Source: Desulfuromonadaceae bacterium (GTDB lineage: Bacteria; Desulfobacterota; Desulfuromonadia; Desulfuromonadales; UBA2294). From it: DNA of 64,000 nt. Positions 29,126-42,279 of the stretch are shown here, piece by piece. A program made the position numbers and the translations under genes. The DNA is taken from NCBI GenBank assembly GCA_024636225.1, contig JAGXHN010000011.1:1-64000 (forward strand), written 5' to 3'. Positions within the stretch are counted from its first letter, which is position 1. Every line of letters begins with the position of its first letter. The notes beneath the pieces are model-generated. The model saw only the letters and a program-made list of their open reading frames with translations, had not been told where the DNA came from and did not search any database.

Positions 29126-29794
29126 TTACAGATCGACTTTTTGTGGTTTACGGGTAAAAAAAAGTAAAGAACGACAGGCACCAGACTCGGGGAGGGTAAG
29201 AAAAACCTGCTGATTACAATATAAATCTTTTTCAGCCAACCATTCACCAATCTCAGCCAACTCCCGCCCCCCCTCAGGACCCTTCATGGCGACGATGCGC
29301 CCGTTCAGTTTCATATAGGGGAGCGCAAGTTCAAGCAGATCATGCAAGGAAGAAAAAGCGCGTGCAACAACCAAATCGAACCCTTCAACAGCAACGGGAA
29401 ATTTCGATAATTGTTCGATTCGTCCATGCCAGGGGGTAAAATTAGGCAATTTGAACCGCCGGACAATATGACGCTGAAAATCGATTTTTTTAGCAACAGC
29501 ATCGACAGAGACAACCCGTAATTCCGGAGAAGCAATCTGTAACGGTATTCCAGGAAAACCACCTCCCGAGCCGATATCAAGCAGAGAAGCCGCTTCATCC
29601 AGATAGGGAAAAAGGGTTAACGAATCGACCAGATGTCTTTCAATTCCCTCTTCAGGATCTGTTATAGCCGTCAAATTGTACGTCTTATTCCAGCGTAACA
29701 ACTCCAGAAGAAAATCGACCTCTAGTTTTACAACAGCAGGATCAAGTTGAACACCAAGCAAAGCCAGCTGATTACTCAATATCTTGACCAACAT
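29126..29794 (-). CDS. rsmG: 16S rRNA (guanine-527-N7)-methyltransferase
   Basis: A 222-residue class I methyltransferase, formerly GidB. SAM motif LLDIGSGGGFPGIPLQIA is at about 69-86; WNKTYNLTAITDPEE upstream is the family signature, and VVARAFSSLHDLL the later motif. Loss in other bacteria gives low-level streptomycin resistance (established). It follows mnmG by four bases. Confidence 0.97.
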   Translation of the reverse strand: MLVKILSNQLALLGVQLDPAVVKLEVDFLLELLRWNKTYNLTAITDPEEGIERHLVDSLTLFPYLDEAASLLDIGSGGGFPGIPLQIASPELRVVSVDAVAKKIDFQRHIVRRFKLPNFTPWHGRIEQLSKFPVAVEGFDLVVARAFSSLHDLLELALPYMKLNGRIVAMKGPEGGRELAEIGEWLAEKDLYCNQQVFLTLPESGACRSLLFFTRKPQKVDL

Positions 29795-29798
29795 CGAT

Positions 29799-31655
29799 TC
29801 AGCGCCTCACAAGAACAGAAAGAATAGCGATTGCCGCAGGAGTCACCCCTGGAATACGCGACGCTTGCCCTAACGTGCGAGGTTGTCCGCTCTCAAGTTT
29901 CTCCTGAACCTCCCTGGAGAGACCGGGCAGCTGCGCGAAAGTAAATCCGGTCGGGATCAAAACCTCCTCAAGCCGGCGGAAGCGCTCAACCTGTTCTTGT
30001 TGACGCTCGATATATCCGGCATATTTAACCGAGATCTCCAACTGTTCAAGAACCGTCAGATCCAATCCAGCCAAAACAGGATCCAAAAAAAGAAGATCAG
30101 TGATTGCGTAATCGGGACGACGCAGCAACGCCTCGATTGTAGCTCCATTCTTCAGATCACCGAGATTGAGCTGGTTCAGGACTTGGGTATCTTTCGGGCT
30201 CACACGAACCCCCTCCAGCCGCTCACGTCCAACATTCAAAGCCTCAACCTTGAACTGATACCGCTGCCAACGCTCTTTTGTTAACAACCCAGTCTGCCAC
30301 CCTATCTCACTGAGTCGCAAATCAGCATTATCCTCACGTAATAAAAGACGATATTCTGCCCGCGACGTAAACATCCGGTACGGTTCAACAGTCCCGCGAG
30401 TCACCAGATCATCGATCAACACGCCGATATACCCCTGATCACGACCAATAACCAAAGGTTGTTCCCCTTTAACCCGTCGTGCAGCATTAACCCCTGCCAT
30501 CAAACCTTGTGCAGCAGCCTCCTCATACCCCGAAGTACCATTGATCTGGCCAGCATGAAACAGACCGCCAACCACCTTGGTCTCCAGAGAAGGGTACAGT
30601 TGCAAAGGATCGACATAATCATATTCAATTGCATACCCAGGGCGCATTATTTCAACCGCTTCCAACCCCGGTATGGTACGCAAAAAAGCCAACTGCACAT
30701 CAGGAGGGAGAGAAGTAGAGACGCCATTCGGGTAGATTTCGGCACTATACAACCCTTCAGGTTCCAGGAAAATCTGATGATTATCCCGATCCGGGAACCG
30801 AACCACCTTATCTTCTATCGACGGACAGTAGCGCGGGCCAACCCCCTCAATCACCCCACTATAAAGCGGTGAACGATCGAGCCCCCCACGAATAATATCA
30901 TGCGTCTTCTTGTTCGTATAAGTAATAAAACAAGGGACTTGCGGAGTTTTAATCGCTACCGTATCAAACGAAAAAGGGCGCGGATTTTCATCACCATACT
31001 GTGGTTCAAGTTGTGTAAAGTCGATACTTGACCGGTTCAATCGCGCCGGAGTACCGGTTTTTAATCGACCAACATGCAACCCAAGTTCTCGCAACTGATC
31101 TGACAACCCCTCAGAGGAAGGTTCTCCCGCTCGCCCCCCGGAAAAATGATTCAACCCGACATGGATCAGACCACGCATAAATGTACCAGTCGTCAAAACA
31201 ACCGTCAGACCAGAATAAACAATTCCTTCGCGCGTCTCAACCCCCACAACCCTGCCACCAGTCACAACCAACCGTGAGACCGAACCCTGCTTCAGATCCA
31301 GACCTTGTTGATTTTCAACAACCCCCTTCATTCGCTCGGAATAGCGCATGCGGTCCGCCTGGGCGCGTGACGCTCGAACCGCTGGTCCTTTTCGGGTATT
31401 CAATACTCGAAACTGAATCCCCGTAGCATCAATATTTCGCCCCATCTCACCACCCAGGGCATCAATTTCCCGCACCAGATGACCCTTGGCAAGCCCGCCA
31501 ATCGCTGGATTACAGGACATCTGAGCGACAGTATCCAACCCCAACGAAAGAAGAAGAGTAGTACAGCCGATTCGTGACGCCGCCAAAGCCGCCTCGCAAC
31601 CAGCATGACCGGCTCCAACCACTATAACATCATATTTTTTCCCATAATCTACCAT
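29799..31655 (-). CDS. mnmG: tRNA uridine-5-carboxymethylaminomethyl modification enzyme MnmG (GidA)
   Basis: A 618-residue FAD-dependent enzyme that works with MnmE to modify the wobble uridine of certain tRNAs. The FAD-binding [15 protein letters not shown] is near residue 14, followed by CNPAIGG and [12 protein letters not shown]; a second Gly-rich stretch ([20 protein letters not shown]) is near 425. I start at 31655 (GGGGTC upstream); an ATG five codons upstream lacks a ribosome site and sits next to parS. Confidence 0.98.
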   Translation of the reverse strand: MVDYGKKYDVIVVGAGHAGCEAALAASRIGCTTLLLSLGLDTVAQMSCNPAIGGLAKGHLVREIDALGGEMGRNIDATGIQFRVLNTRKGPAVRASRAQADRMRYSERMKGVVENQQGLDLKQGSVSRLVVTGGRVVGVETREGIVYSGLTVVLTTGTFMRGLIHVGLNHFSGGRAGEPSSEGLSDQLRELGLHVGRLKTGTPARLNRSSIDFTQLEPQYGDENPRPFSFDTVAIKTPQVPCFITYTNKKTHDIIRGGLDRSPLYSGVIEGVGPRYCPSIEDKVVRFPDRDNHQIFLEPEGLYSAEIYPNGVSTSLPPDVQLAFLRTIPGLEAVEIMRPGYAIEYDYVDPLQLYPSLETKVVGGLFHAGQINGTSGYEEAAAQGLMAGVNAARRVKGEQPLVIGRDQGYIGVLIDDLVTRGTVEPYRMFTSRAEYRLLLREDNADLRLSEIGWQTGLLTKERWQRYQFKVEALNVGRERLEGVRVSPKDTQVLNQLNLGDLKNGATIEALLRRPDYAITDLLFLDPVLAGLDLTVLEQLEISVKYAGYIERQQEQVERFRRLEEVLIPTGFTFAQLPGLSREVQEKLESGQPRTLGQASRIPGVTPAAIAILSVLVRR

Positions 31656-31673
31656 CAAAACAGACCCCATTAA

Positions 31674-31689
31674 TGTTCCACGTGAAACA
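31674..31689. promoter_or_regulatory. parS site 1
   Basis: TGTTCCACGTGAAACA, an exact match to the widely conserved ParB-binding site (TGTTNCACGTGAAACA). It lies just upstream of mnmG, about 3 kb from parA and about 4 kb from oriC. Confidence 0.92.
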
Positions 31690-31711
31690 GCGTTAACACA
31701 AACAACAGTAA

Positions 31712-31727
31712 GGTTCCACGTGGAACA
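31712..31727. promoter_or_regulatory. parS site 2
   Basis: GGTTCCACGTGGAACA, one base from a symmetric TGTTCCACGTGGAACA site, 22 bases from site 1 and immediately beside the mnmE stop. Two closely spaced sites would strengthen ParB loading. Confidence 0.8.
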
Positions 31728-31728
31728 A

Positions 31729-33090
31729 CTATTTACCTATGCAGAACTTAGAGAAAATCCGATCTAGAACCTCATCTGGTGTTGTTTCACCCGTAATCTC
31801 TCCCATGGCTGACAATGCGTCCCTTAGCTCTAAGGCTAAAAACTCAGGAGATAAACTGTCAACAGAAAGCAAAAAACGATCAAGCGCCTCACGGGATTGT
31901 AATAACGCCTCACGGTGGCGACGATCAGAAACTGTTATCGACTCGGAAACCTCTCCATTTGCACTGAATTGTTTAAGAAGAAGCTTGTGCAATAGATCAA
32001 AACCGTCGTGAGTCTTGGCCGAAAGAGAAATAGAATCGAGTTTTGTGAACTTTTCAGGGAGAGGGGTAAAACCACGATCAGATTTATTAATAACCAAAAG
32101 AGGTTTTTTTTCAACACAAGCATCGAGGGCGAGATCATCATCGGAGGTTATTGGTTGGCTTCCATCAACAACCAGTAAAACAATATCCGCAGTTTTGCAT
32201 TTTTCACGAGCCCGACGAACGCCCTCCATTTCGACAACATCGTCTACATCGCGAACACCGGCAGTATCAATAAGTCTGATCGGAATACCGTCGAGAACAA
32301 GATTTTCCTCGATCGTATCACGAGTGGTGCCGGGGATTTCAGTTACAATAGCTCGTGCCTCACCGAGAAGAGCGTTCAAAAGGGAGCTTTTCCCAACATT
32401 TGGGCGGCCCAAAATTAAAACCGTAGCCCCCTCACGTAAAACGCGTCCCTGGTCAAAAGTCTGGAGCAAAAGACTGATTTTTTGAATAATATCTGAAACA
32501 GTTGTGTGAATAGCAAAAATTGCTGGTGGATCAATATCTTCATCCGGAAAATCGACGTGTGCCTCGACCAGAGCCAACACCTCGACCAGTTGATCCCGGA
32601 AAAAATAGATCTGTTTAGAAAGAGCCCCCTCCAATTGACGTAAGGCGATCTGAGACGCAGCGTCTGAACGGGAACGAATAACATCAATTACCGCTTCAGC
32701 CTGAGAAAGATCTATCCGGCCATTTCTAAAAGCACGGAGGGTAAATTCGCCTGGTTTTGCCAAAACAAGACCATCATCAAGAAAATGATCCAGAATTTTA
32801 GACACAATCAATCGACCACCGTGACAGTGAATTTCAACGACATCCTCACCGGTGTATGATTTTGGGCCTGGCATATAGACAGCCATCACCTCATCAACCA
32901 GACGGCCATCCGGAGAACGAAGATAACCGTGATAGAGTCGATGTGAACAAGGTTTATCAAAAGGGGTGGTCGGAGTAAAAAAACGCAATAATGAAGGGAG
33001 AGACAAAGGACCGGAGAGGCGGACTATAGCTATCCCTCCCTCTCCGGTTGCTGTGGCTGTGGCTACAATGGTCTTGTCGTTGTTAATCAC
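31729..33090 (-). CDS. mnmE: tRNA modification GTPase MnmE (TrmE)
   Basis: A 453-residue GTPase partner of MnmG. N-terminal tetrahydrofolate-binding part begins [18 protein letters not shown]; the G domain has the P-loop [16 protein letters not shown] near 223-238, DTAG near 270 and NKSD near 336; the C-terminus is the conserved FCIGK with the essential cysteine. The start is GTG at 33090. Spacing of 52 bases from yidC. Confidence 0.98.
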   Translation of the reverse strand: MINNDKTIVATATATGEGGIAIVRLSGPLSLPSLLRFFTPTTPFDKPCSHRLYHGYLRSPDGRLVDEVMAVYMPGPKSYTGEDVVEIHCHGGRLIVSKILDHFLDDGLVLAKPGEFTLRAFRNGRIDLSQAEAVIDVIRSRSDAASQIALRQLEGALSKQIYFFRDQLVEVLALVEAHVDFPDEDIDPPAIFAIHTTVSDIIQKISLLLQTFDQGRVLREGATVLILGRPNVGKSSLLNALLGEARAIVTEIPGTTRDTIEENLVLDGIPIRLIDTAGVRDVDDVVEMEGVRRAREKCKTADIVLLVVDGSQPITSDDDLALDACVEKKPLLVINKSDRGFTPLPEKFTKLDSISLSAKTHDGFDLLHKLLLKQFSANGEVSESITVSDRRHREALLQSREALDRFLLSVDSLSPEFLALELRDALSAMGEITGETTPDEVLDRIFSKFCIGK

Positions 33091-33142
33091 GAGGAAATAC
33101 CTGGCCCCTTTATATTTGGTTTCAGGGTTTAAATATACTCTA

Positions 33143-34783
33143 TCAAGACATTGTGCGATGAATATAGTACTGCTGAACGATCGTCAAAACGTTGTTAATG
33201 AGCCAGTAAATAACTAAGCCGGAAGGGAAACCGAGAAAGAGAAAGGTAAAAACAACCGGCATCCAAAGCATCATCTTCGCCATGTTTGGATCTCCGGCTG
33301 TGGGAGTCATTTTCTGTTGCAGAAACATGGTGAAGCCCATAATTAAAGGGAGGGGACCAAGAGCGAAACCGAGGCCCAAGGCATCACTGAACAGGGTATC
33401 AGCAGCAGACAGGTCAGTTATCCAGAACATAAACGGAGCGTGACGCAATTCAATTGCCTGGTAGAGTGATTTGTAAAGTGCGAAAAAAACCGGGATCTGT
33501 ATAATCATCGGGAGGCAACCGCCCATCGGGTTGACACGATGTTCTTTGTAAAGCGCCATCGTCTCCTGACCCTGACGTGCACGATCATTTTTAAATCGCT
33601 CTTTTATCTTGTCCATTTCTGGCTTAAGCTTCTGCATCGACTTCATAGAAGCGTAACTTTTGTGAGTTAAGGGCCAGAAGATTAGTTTGATAATCACGGT
33701 CAAAAGAATAATAGCAACACCATAATTCCCAAAAATACTGTAAAAATAATTTAAAACAGTCATCAATGGGCTGGCAATTGGATCAAAAAAACCGTAATTA
33801 ATCGCCTTGGCAAGGTTGTGACCGACGGTCTCGAGCACAGCTTTATCCCGCGGCCCAAAATAACTTAAAAAAGAGTAGGTGAAAGAACTACCAGAATCGA
33901 GGGAGAGAGACGGGGTTGATATTGTATTTTCTATCAAACCGGAAACGTTCTGAACGCGGATATCAGCAAAAGGATCAAGCGGAACCAGAGCCGACATAAA
34001 ATATTTATTTTCAAAACCGGTCCAGACGGCATTATTACCGTAAACGGGTTTCATATCTTTTATATCATCAACTTCAACCTGTTCAATTGAATCATCTATA
34101 TAGGTAGCCGTCCCGGCAAAAACCATACTCTCTTTTGGTTTATCTTCTTCTGTCCACTTTTGAACAAGTGAGAGCTCCAGTTCTCCCTGCAACGAGTTCA
34201 TCCCCTTGTTTTCAATCTTTACATCGAGACCTATAGAATAACTCGACGAATCGAGTATAAAAGTTTTTTCGACAACCAGTCCCTGTGGTGTCGTGTAATT
34301 AAAAACTAGCCGCTGCTGATCCTGCCCGCGCAAATGGTAATTTGTCGATTCATTGACAAAAGTGTAAATAGCCTCTGAATTCAAAGAAAAACCGTTGTGA
34401 CCCTGCAGGCGCAAAGTTGCAGAATCCGGTCTCTCGACATTTACGACTGAAACCAGAAGAGAGGGATCGTCAGCCGCAACAGAGTAATTTTTCAACTTGA
34501 ATGATTTTAAACGAGCTCCGACATTAGAAAAAACAGCAGAATAAAGGTCTGTCTCGACAAAAATATCCTGAGCAGCAACTGAATCTCTGGTCTTCTCCCA
34601 ACCCTTTTTCACTATATCAGGAGTCGATGGCACGCTCGCTTTGGTCTCAATAACTCCAGGTTGATCAACCGTAACCAATCCTGTTTCCAGCTCGGCGGGA
34701 GTCTGAAAAAAAGTCATAAACAGAAAATAGACACCCAACATTAAAAAAATGGCGAAAACAAGATTTTTATTATTACTATCCAT
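33143..34783 (-). CDS. yidC: Membrane protein insertase YidC
   Basis: A 546-residue Gram-negative type YidC. An N-terminal membrane anchor (about 9-27) and a large periplasmic beta-domain (about 50-330) precede the five-helix insertase core with the conserved MKSMQKLKPEMDKIKERFKN loop and NPMGGCLPMIIQIPVFFALY. It inserts inner-membrane proteins such as the ATP synthase c subunit. Many relatives have a jag gene between yidC and mnmE; none is here. Confidence 0.98.
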   Translation of the reverse strand: MDSNNKNLVFAIFLMLGVYFLFMTFFQTPAELETGLVTVDQPGVIETKASVPSTPDIVKKGWEKTRDSVAAQDIFVETDLYSAVFSNVGARLKSFKLKNYSVAADDPSLLVSVVNVERPDSATLRLQGHNGFSLNSEAIYTFVNESTNYHLRGQDQQRLVFNYTTPQGLVVEKTFILDSSSYSIGLDVKIENKGMNSLQGELELSLVQKWTEEDKPKESMVFAGTATYIDDSIEQVEVDDIKDMKPVYGNNAVWTGFENKYFMSALVPLDPFADIRVQNVSGLIENTISTPSLSLDSGSSFTYSFLSYFGPRDKAVLETVGHNLAKAINYGFFDPIASPLMTVLNYFYSIFGNYGVAIILLTVIIKLIFWPLTHKSYASMKSMQKLKPEMDKIKERFKNDRARQGQETMALYKEHRVNPMGGCLPMIIQIPVFFALYKSLYQAIELRHAPFMFWITDLSAADTLFSDALGLGFALGPLPLIMGFTMFLQQKMTPTAGDPNMAKMMLWMPVVFTFLFLGFPSGLVIYWLINNVLTIVQQYYIHRTMS

Positions 34784-34817
34784 GTGAAACTCCAGTTTTT
34801 AAACAGAAACGATAATA

Positions 34818-35027
34818 TTAAACAGGGTCATATCCGCCAGGATGCCAAGGGTGACAACGAATAATCCGACGTAATGAAAGATAAAATCCTTTTACAAGGC
34901 CATGCTTTTCAACCGCCTGAAGTGTATAAGTTGAACAAGATGGATAAAAACGGCAGGAGGGCCCTTTTAATGGAGAAATAAATCGTTGGTAGAAAACGAT
35001 AATGGCCACAACGAAAGATTTAATCAT
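34818..35027 (-). CDS. yidD: Membrane protein insertion efficiency factor YidD
   Basis: A 69-residue protein with the family cysteine pattern [10 protein letters not shown] and ending [10 protein letters not shown]. It has an amphipathic N-terminal helix. The start overlaps the rnpA stop by four bases (ATGA). Helps YidC-dependent insertion. Confidence 0.96.
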   Translation of the reverse strand: MIKSFVVAIIVFYQRFISPLKGPSCRFYPSCSTYTLQAVEKHGLVKGFYLSLRRIIRCHPWHPGGYDPV

Positions 35028-35392
35028 CTATCAATGGAACCTTTTGAATAGAAAACAGGGAGAGACTTAATTTCTCGCTGAATATCTGTGAAAGAGAGTT
35101 TTTCAGCTCCCCGTAAACCGATAATGGATATATCAGTAGTGACTGGCAGATAATTATATTCACACCTGAAAAATTCTCGGAGGTACCGCTTTATTCGATT
35201 TCGAACAACGGCACCTCCGATTTTTCGTGTAACAGTTATGCCAAGACGTGTCGGACCAGATGATTTGTTGTATAACAGAATCAAAAAGTGCGGACATCTG
35301 TAAAGATGCCCGTATTCTTTTATAGTCAAAAAATCCCGACGCTGCTTTATTCTGTGTTCTGCCGGAAAAAAATACCGAGTTTTTACTGGCAA
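35024..35392 (-). CDS. rnpA: Ribonuclease P protein component
   Basis: A 122-residue basic protein with the RNR signature [13 protein letters not shown] near 62-74. The start appears to be TTG at 35392, eleven bases after the rpmH stop; no ATG lies upstream in frame and no strong ribosome site is seen, so coupling with rpmH is likely. The catalytic RNA (rnpB) is not in the window. Confidence 0.93.
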   Translation of the reverse strand: MPVKTRYFFPAEHRIKQRRDFLTIKEYGHLYRCPHFLILLYNKSSGPTRLGITVTRKIGGAVVRNRIKRYLREFFRCEYNYLPVTTDISIIGLRGAEKLSFTDIQREIKSLPVFYSKGSIDR

Positions 35393-35402
35393 AAGATAAA
35401 CT

Positions 35403-35555
35403 CTATTTGGTGGTAATTGTAGAAGCTAAACTTTTTCTGCCGCGGGCACGACGACGTTTTATTACAGCTCTGCCGGTTGTCGTCTGCATCCTTTTTCTAA
35501 AACCATGAGTTCTTTTACGTTTAATGCGGCTCGGCTGGTAAGTACGTTTCGACAT
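35403..35555 (-). CDS. rpmH: Ribosomal protein L34
   Basis: A 50-residue, highly basic protein read directly from the minus strand: it starts [19 protein letters not shown], has the typical KRMQTTTGR centre, and ends [10 protein letters not shown]. This is a few residues longer than the common 44-46. AAAGGAG lies 10 bases before the ATG. First gene left of the origin. Confidence 0.97.
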   Translation of the reverse strand: MSKRTYQPSRIKRKRTHGFRKRMQTTTGRAVIKRRRARGRKSLASTITTK

Positions 35556-35952
35556 AACTATATTTCTCCTTTTATTTAGCTAAATTATTTTTTAGGGTTA
35601 GCATATAATCCAATGTTCCCACTCACAATATTCAAGGGAGTATGAACAGGTGTAAAAGACATTACTAAGCATTTTTTTTAAATCATGTCAATAAATTTAA
35701 ATAAAAAAATTAATGGTGGCAGTGATTTAAACAGCAGAAAACGCGAAGTTTGAATTTAAAAATAACTTGCAAAAAAAAAAGGCATTTGTTAGCTTCAAGA
35801 GGCTAAATCAGAAGATATTTTTTATTATGAAGGTCTGGTTAATTCCAATACATCTTATCTTTTAATATTTATCCACAGCTGTTAAAAAACTTGTGGATAA
35901 TTCTTGATCCACACTTGGTATTCTCATTTTAAAAAAAAAGAGATCGCCAAAA
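35556..35952. other. oriC: Candidate chromosomal replication origin (oriC)
   Basis: A 397-base, AT-rich gap between divergent rpmH and dnaA, the classic oriC position. The right end holds DnaA boxes: TTATCCACA at 35869-35877 (plus), its reverse complement TGTGGATAA at 35892-35900, and TGATCCACA at 35905-35913 with one mismatch. The left and middle parts contain long A/T runs suitable for unwinding, but no further clear box. Promoters for rpmH and dnaA must also lie here; no -35/-10 pair was convincing. Gene orientation on both sides points away from it. Confidence 0.85.
35869..35913. promoter_or_regulatory. DnaA box cluster upstream of dnaA
   Basis: Two perfect 9-mer boxes in opposite orientation and one near match in 45 bases, 40 bases before the dnaA ATG. 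The location suits both origin firing and DnaA autoregulation. Confidence 0.85.
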
Positions 35953-37347
35953 ATGTGTACAGACATCGGCAAACAATTGATAACCAAAAACAAATCATGG
36001 GATAAAACATTAGTAAAATTAGAACAGGTTCTCAATCCACAACATTTTACTACGTGGATAAAACCTATTGTATTTGTTTGTGTAGAAGATAATTTTATAA
36101 ATCTTCAGGTTCCCAACAAGTTTTTCCTCGATTGGATAAAAGAAAATTATTCAACGGTTATAAATGAAATAATAAATGATGAGTACGGTATTGAATTTAA
36201 AATAAAATTTAAAATAGCCAGTCAATCAGTAAAAGATAAAAAAACAAAACAGATAAAAAATAAAGATGACGAACAAAATAATAAAGAAAAAAATGAAATA
36301 TTTCCGTCTTCTACCGTTCGCGGACAAACGATAAATATAAATAATAAATATACATTTTCTGAATTCGTAACCGGATCTTCCAATCAATTTGCATATGCAG
36401 CCGCTATGGCCGTAGCAAACAACCCGGCAACTACTTATAATCCTCTTTTTATATACGGTGGAGTAGGTTTAGGGAAGACGCATCTGGTTAATGCAATCGG
36501 TAATGAAATTTTAAAAAACGACCCCAACGCTTCTATCTGTTATTACACATCTGAAAAATTTATGAATGAGCTGATTAATTCTCTTCGTTATAATAAAATG
36601 GATAAGTTCAGAGATAAATTCAGATCAATGGATGTTCTATTAATAGATGATATCCAATTTATAGCGGGAAAAGAAAGAACTCAGGAAGAATTTTTTCATA
36701 CTTTTAATTCATTATATGAATCCCATAAACAGATTGTAGTAACATCAGATAAATTTCCTAAAGAAATACCAGGATTAGAAGAAAGACTCCGTTCACGTTT
36801 TGAATGGGGATTAATCGCTGATATACAAAAACCTGATGTAGAGACAAAATTAGCCATTCTTAAAATGAAGGCAGAACAGAATGGAATAGATATAACAGAA
36901 GATGTTGCTTTATTTCTTGCTAATTCAGTCAGCAGTAATGTCCGTGAATTAGAAGGATATTTAATAAGGATAGGTGCTTTTGCCAGTTTGACATCAACTC
37001 CAATAAATCTTGAAATGGCCAAGAATATTCTCAAAGATATTCTGGTAGAAAAAAATAAAGCTGTATCGACGGAACAGATTCAAAAAATAGTAGCTGCATA
37101 TTATGGTCTTAAATTATCTGAATTAAAATCTGCGAAAAGACATAAAGCACTAGTACTTGCCAGACAAATAGCAATGTATTTAACAAGAATACTTACATCA
37201 CACTCCTATCCGGATATTGGCCAGCAATTTGGGGGTAAAGATCATTCAACAATTATTCATGCTATTAAAAAAATAGAAAAATTAATAATTACAGATCATC
37301 AACTCAGATCGACGATAGAAAATTTAAAAAATAGTCTGATTAAGTGA
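35953..37347 (+). CDS. dnaA: Chromosomal replication initiator DnaA
   Basis: A 464-residue AAA+ initiator. Domain I (about 1-85), a short Lys/Asn-rich domain II linker (about 88-120), then the ATPase with YGGVGLGKTHLVNAIG near 165-180 and Walker B LLIDDIQF near 226, and the DNA-binding signature GGKDHSTIIHAIKKIE near 433. Composition is strikingly AT-rich, with many ATA and AAA codons compared with genes a few kb away. Start ATG at 35953; an AGAG stretch lies upstream. Confidence 0.99.
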   Translation: MCTDIGKQLITKNKSWDKTLVKLEQVLNPQHFTTWIKPIVFVCVEDNFINLQVPNKFFLDWIKENYSTVINEIINDEYGIEFKIKFKIASQSVKDKKTKQIKNKDDEQNNKEKNEIFPSSTVRGQTININNKYTFSEFVTGSSNQFAYAAAMAVANNPATTYNPLFIYGGVGLGKTHLVNAIGNEILKNDPNASICYYTSEKFMNELINSLRYNKMDKFRDKFRSMDVLLIDDIQFIAGKERTQEEFFHTFNSLYESHKQIVVTSDKFPKEIPGLEERLRSRFEWGLIADIQKPDVETKLAILKMKAEQNGIDITEDVALFLANSVSSNVRELEGYLIRIGAFASLTSTPINLEMAKNILKDILVEKNKAVSTEQIQKIVAAYYGLKLSELKSAKRHKALVLARQIAMYLTRILTSHSYPDIGQQFGGKDHSTIIHAIKKIEKLIITDHQLRSTIENLKNSLIK

Positions 37348-37590
37348 AACAGAGCATGTTTAAAACTTGTTGATTAATAGTGTTAAAAATTGTGTAAAAA
37401 ACAAATAAAATAAGTTATCAACATTTTTATCTGTTTATTATTTATTATTTATTGTTTTTATCAACAAGCTAGAAACCCATTCTATTAGCCTTTGTGGTGT
37501 TTATAAACAAATAAACAGGCATCTGTTACTACTACTAAGTTTTAAAAGATAATAAATAATAATAACAGTGTGCTGTTGATTGGAGGAATT
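37348..37590. promoter_or_regulatory. dnaA-dnaN spacer with DnaA-box-like sites
   Basis: A very AT-rich 243-base gap. TTATCAACA occurs at 37415-37423 and again at 37458-37466, each one base from TTATCCACA, and TGTTGATTAA lies at 37369-37378 in reverse orientation. With the cluster upstream of dnaA this could make a two-part origin, as known in some bacteria; it could also regulate dnaN. Confidence 0.5.
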
Positions 37591-38709
37591 GTGAATTTTT
37601 CTATAGAAAAAGAAGTATTTTTAAAAGGTCTCTCAAAAATACAAGGAATTGTTGAAAAAAGAAGTACTATCCCAATTCTATCCAATGTTTTAATAGAAAC
37701 AAATAAAACAAATATTTATTTAACTGCCACAGATCTAGAAGTCGGTATGCGGGCTTCTTATCCAGCAACAATTAATCAGCCAGGAAAAATTACAGTATCG
37801 GCAAAAAAAATATATGAAATAGTAAAAGAATTACCAGAAAAAGAAATAACCTTTAAATCAAAAGATAACTCATGGATTGAAATAAGCTGCGGAAAATCTC
37901 TTTTTAATATTGTTGGACTCTCTTCAGATGAATTTCCTCATTTTCCAGACATAAATGACAATAATATGATTCCTGTAAATGGAAATATATTAAATGAAAT
38001 GATAGAAAAAACATTATTTTCAATATCCAATGATGATACAAAATATAATTTAAACGGAATATATTTTAAAAAAATTAAAGATAATGAAAAAAGTGCATTA
38101 CGTTTAGTTGCTACAGATGGTCACCGACTGGCTCTTATCCAGAGAAAAATGGAAATACCAGATATTGAAGAACTCGATCAAGGAATAATACTTCCTCGAA
38201 AAGGTATAAATGAACTTAAAAAAATAGCTGAAGATAGTGAAGAAAATATATTAATAGGGTTTATAGATAATAGTTTTGTAATAAAAAAAGAAAATACTAT
38301 TGTTGTTATGCGTTTAGTTAATGGTGATTTTCCAGATTATAATCGCGTTATACCTAAAAATAATGAAGATATAGCAATTATAAATCGTGATCTTTTTTTA
38401 CATGTACTTAAAAGAATGTCTATTCTTTTAAGTGAAAAATCTAAAGGCGTAAAAATAGAAATAAAAAATAATAAAATAGAAATTTCATCATCAAATCCTG
38501 ATTTAGGAGATGCTCGAGAAGAAATGGAAATTAATTATTCAGGTCCAGAAATAGTAATTGGTTTAAATGCTCGTTACATGATTGATATAATACAAGCTTT
38601 AGACTGTGAAAAAATAAAATTGGCTGTAAAGGATAATATGTCTCCTGGTTTGATCACACCAGAAATAGAAGATGGTTTTCTTTCTGTAATAATGCCGATG
38701 CGACTGTAA
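37591..38709 (+). CDS. dnaN: DNA polymerase III beta sliding clamp
   Basis: A 372-residue clamp with three repeated domains; recognisable stretches are EKRSTIPILSNVLIE near 22, ATDGHRLAL near 173 and the C-terminal VIMPMRL. The GTG at 37591, preceded by GGAGGAA, is the correct start; an in-frame GTG seven codons upstream would include that ribosome site. Very AT-rich: one sampled 60-base stretch (38401-38460) has 15 G+C. Confidence 0.98.
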   Translation: MNFSIEKEVFLKGLSKIQGIVEKRSTIPILSNVLIETNKTNIYLTATDLEVGMRASYPATINQPGKITVSAKKIYEIVKELPEKEITFKSKDNSWIEISCGKSLFNIVGLSSDEFPHFPDINDNNMIPVNGNILNEMIEKTLFSISNDDTKYNLNGIYFKKIKDNEKSALRLVATDGHRLALIQRKMEIPDIEELDQGIILPRKGINELKKIAEDSEENILIGFIDNSFVIKKENTIVVMRLVNGDFPDYNRVIPKNNEDIAIINRDLFLHVLKRMSILLSEKSKGVKIEIKNNKIEISSSNPDLGDAREEMEINYSGPEIVIGLNARYMIDIIQALDCEKIKLAVKDNMSPGLITPEIEDGFLSVIMPMRL

Positions 38710-38722
38710 TTGTTAATAAAAA

Positions 38723-42216
<3,494 letters not shown>

Positions 42217-42279
42217 TCACCGAAACAATTTGCGATATATCGAATAAGCAATGGACTGATCGGTCTTTGTGGAGGAAAA

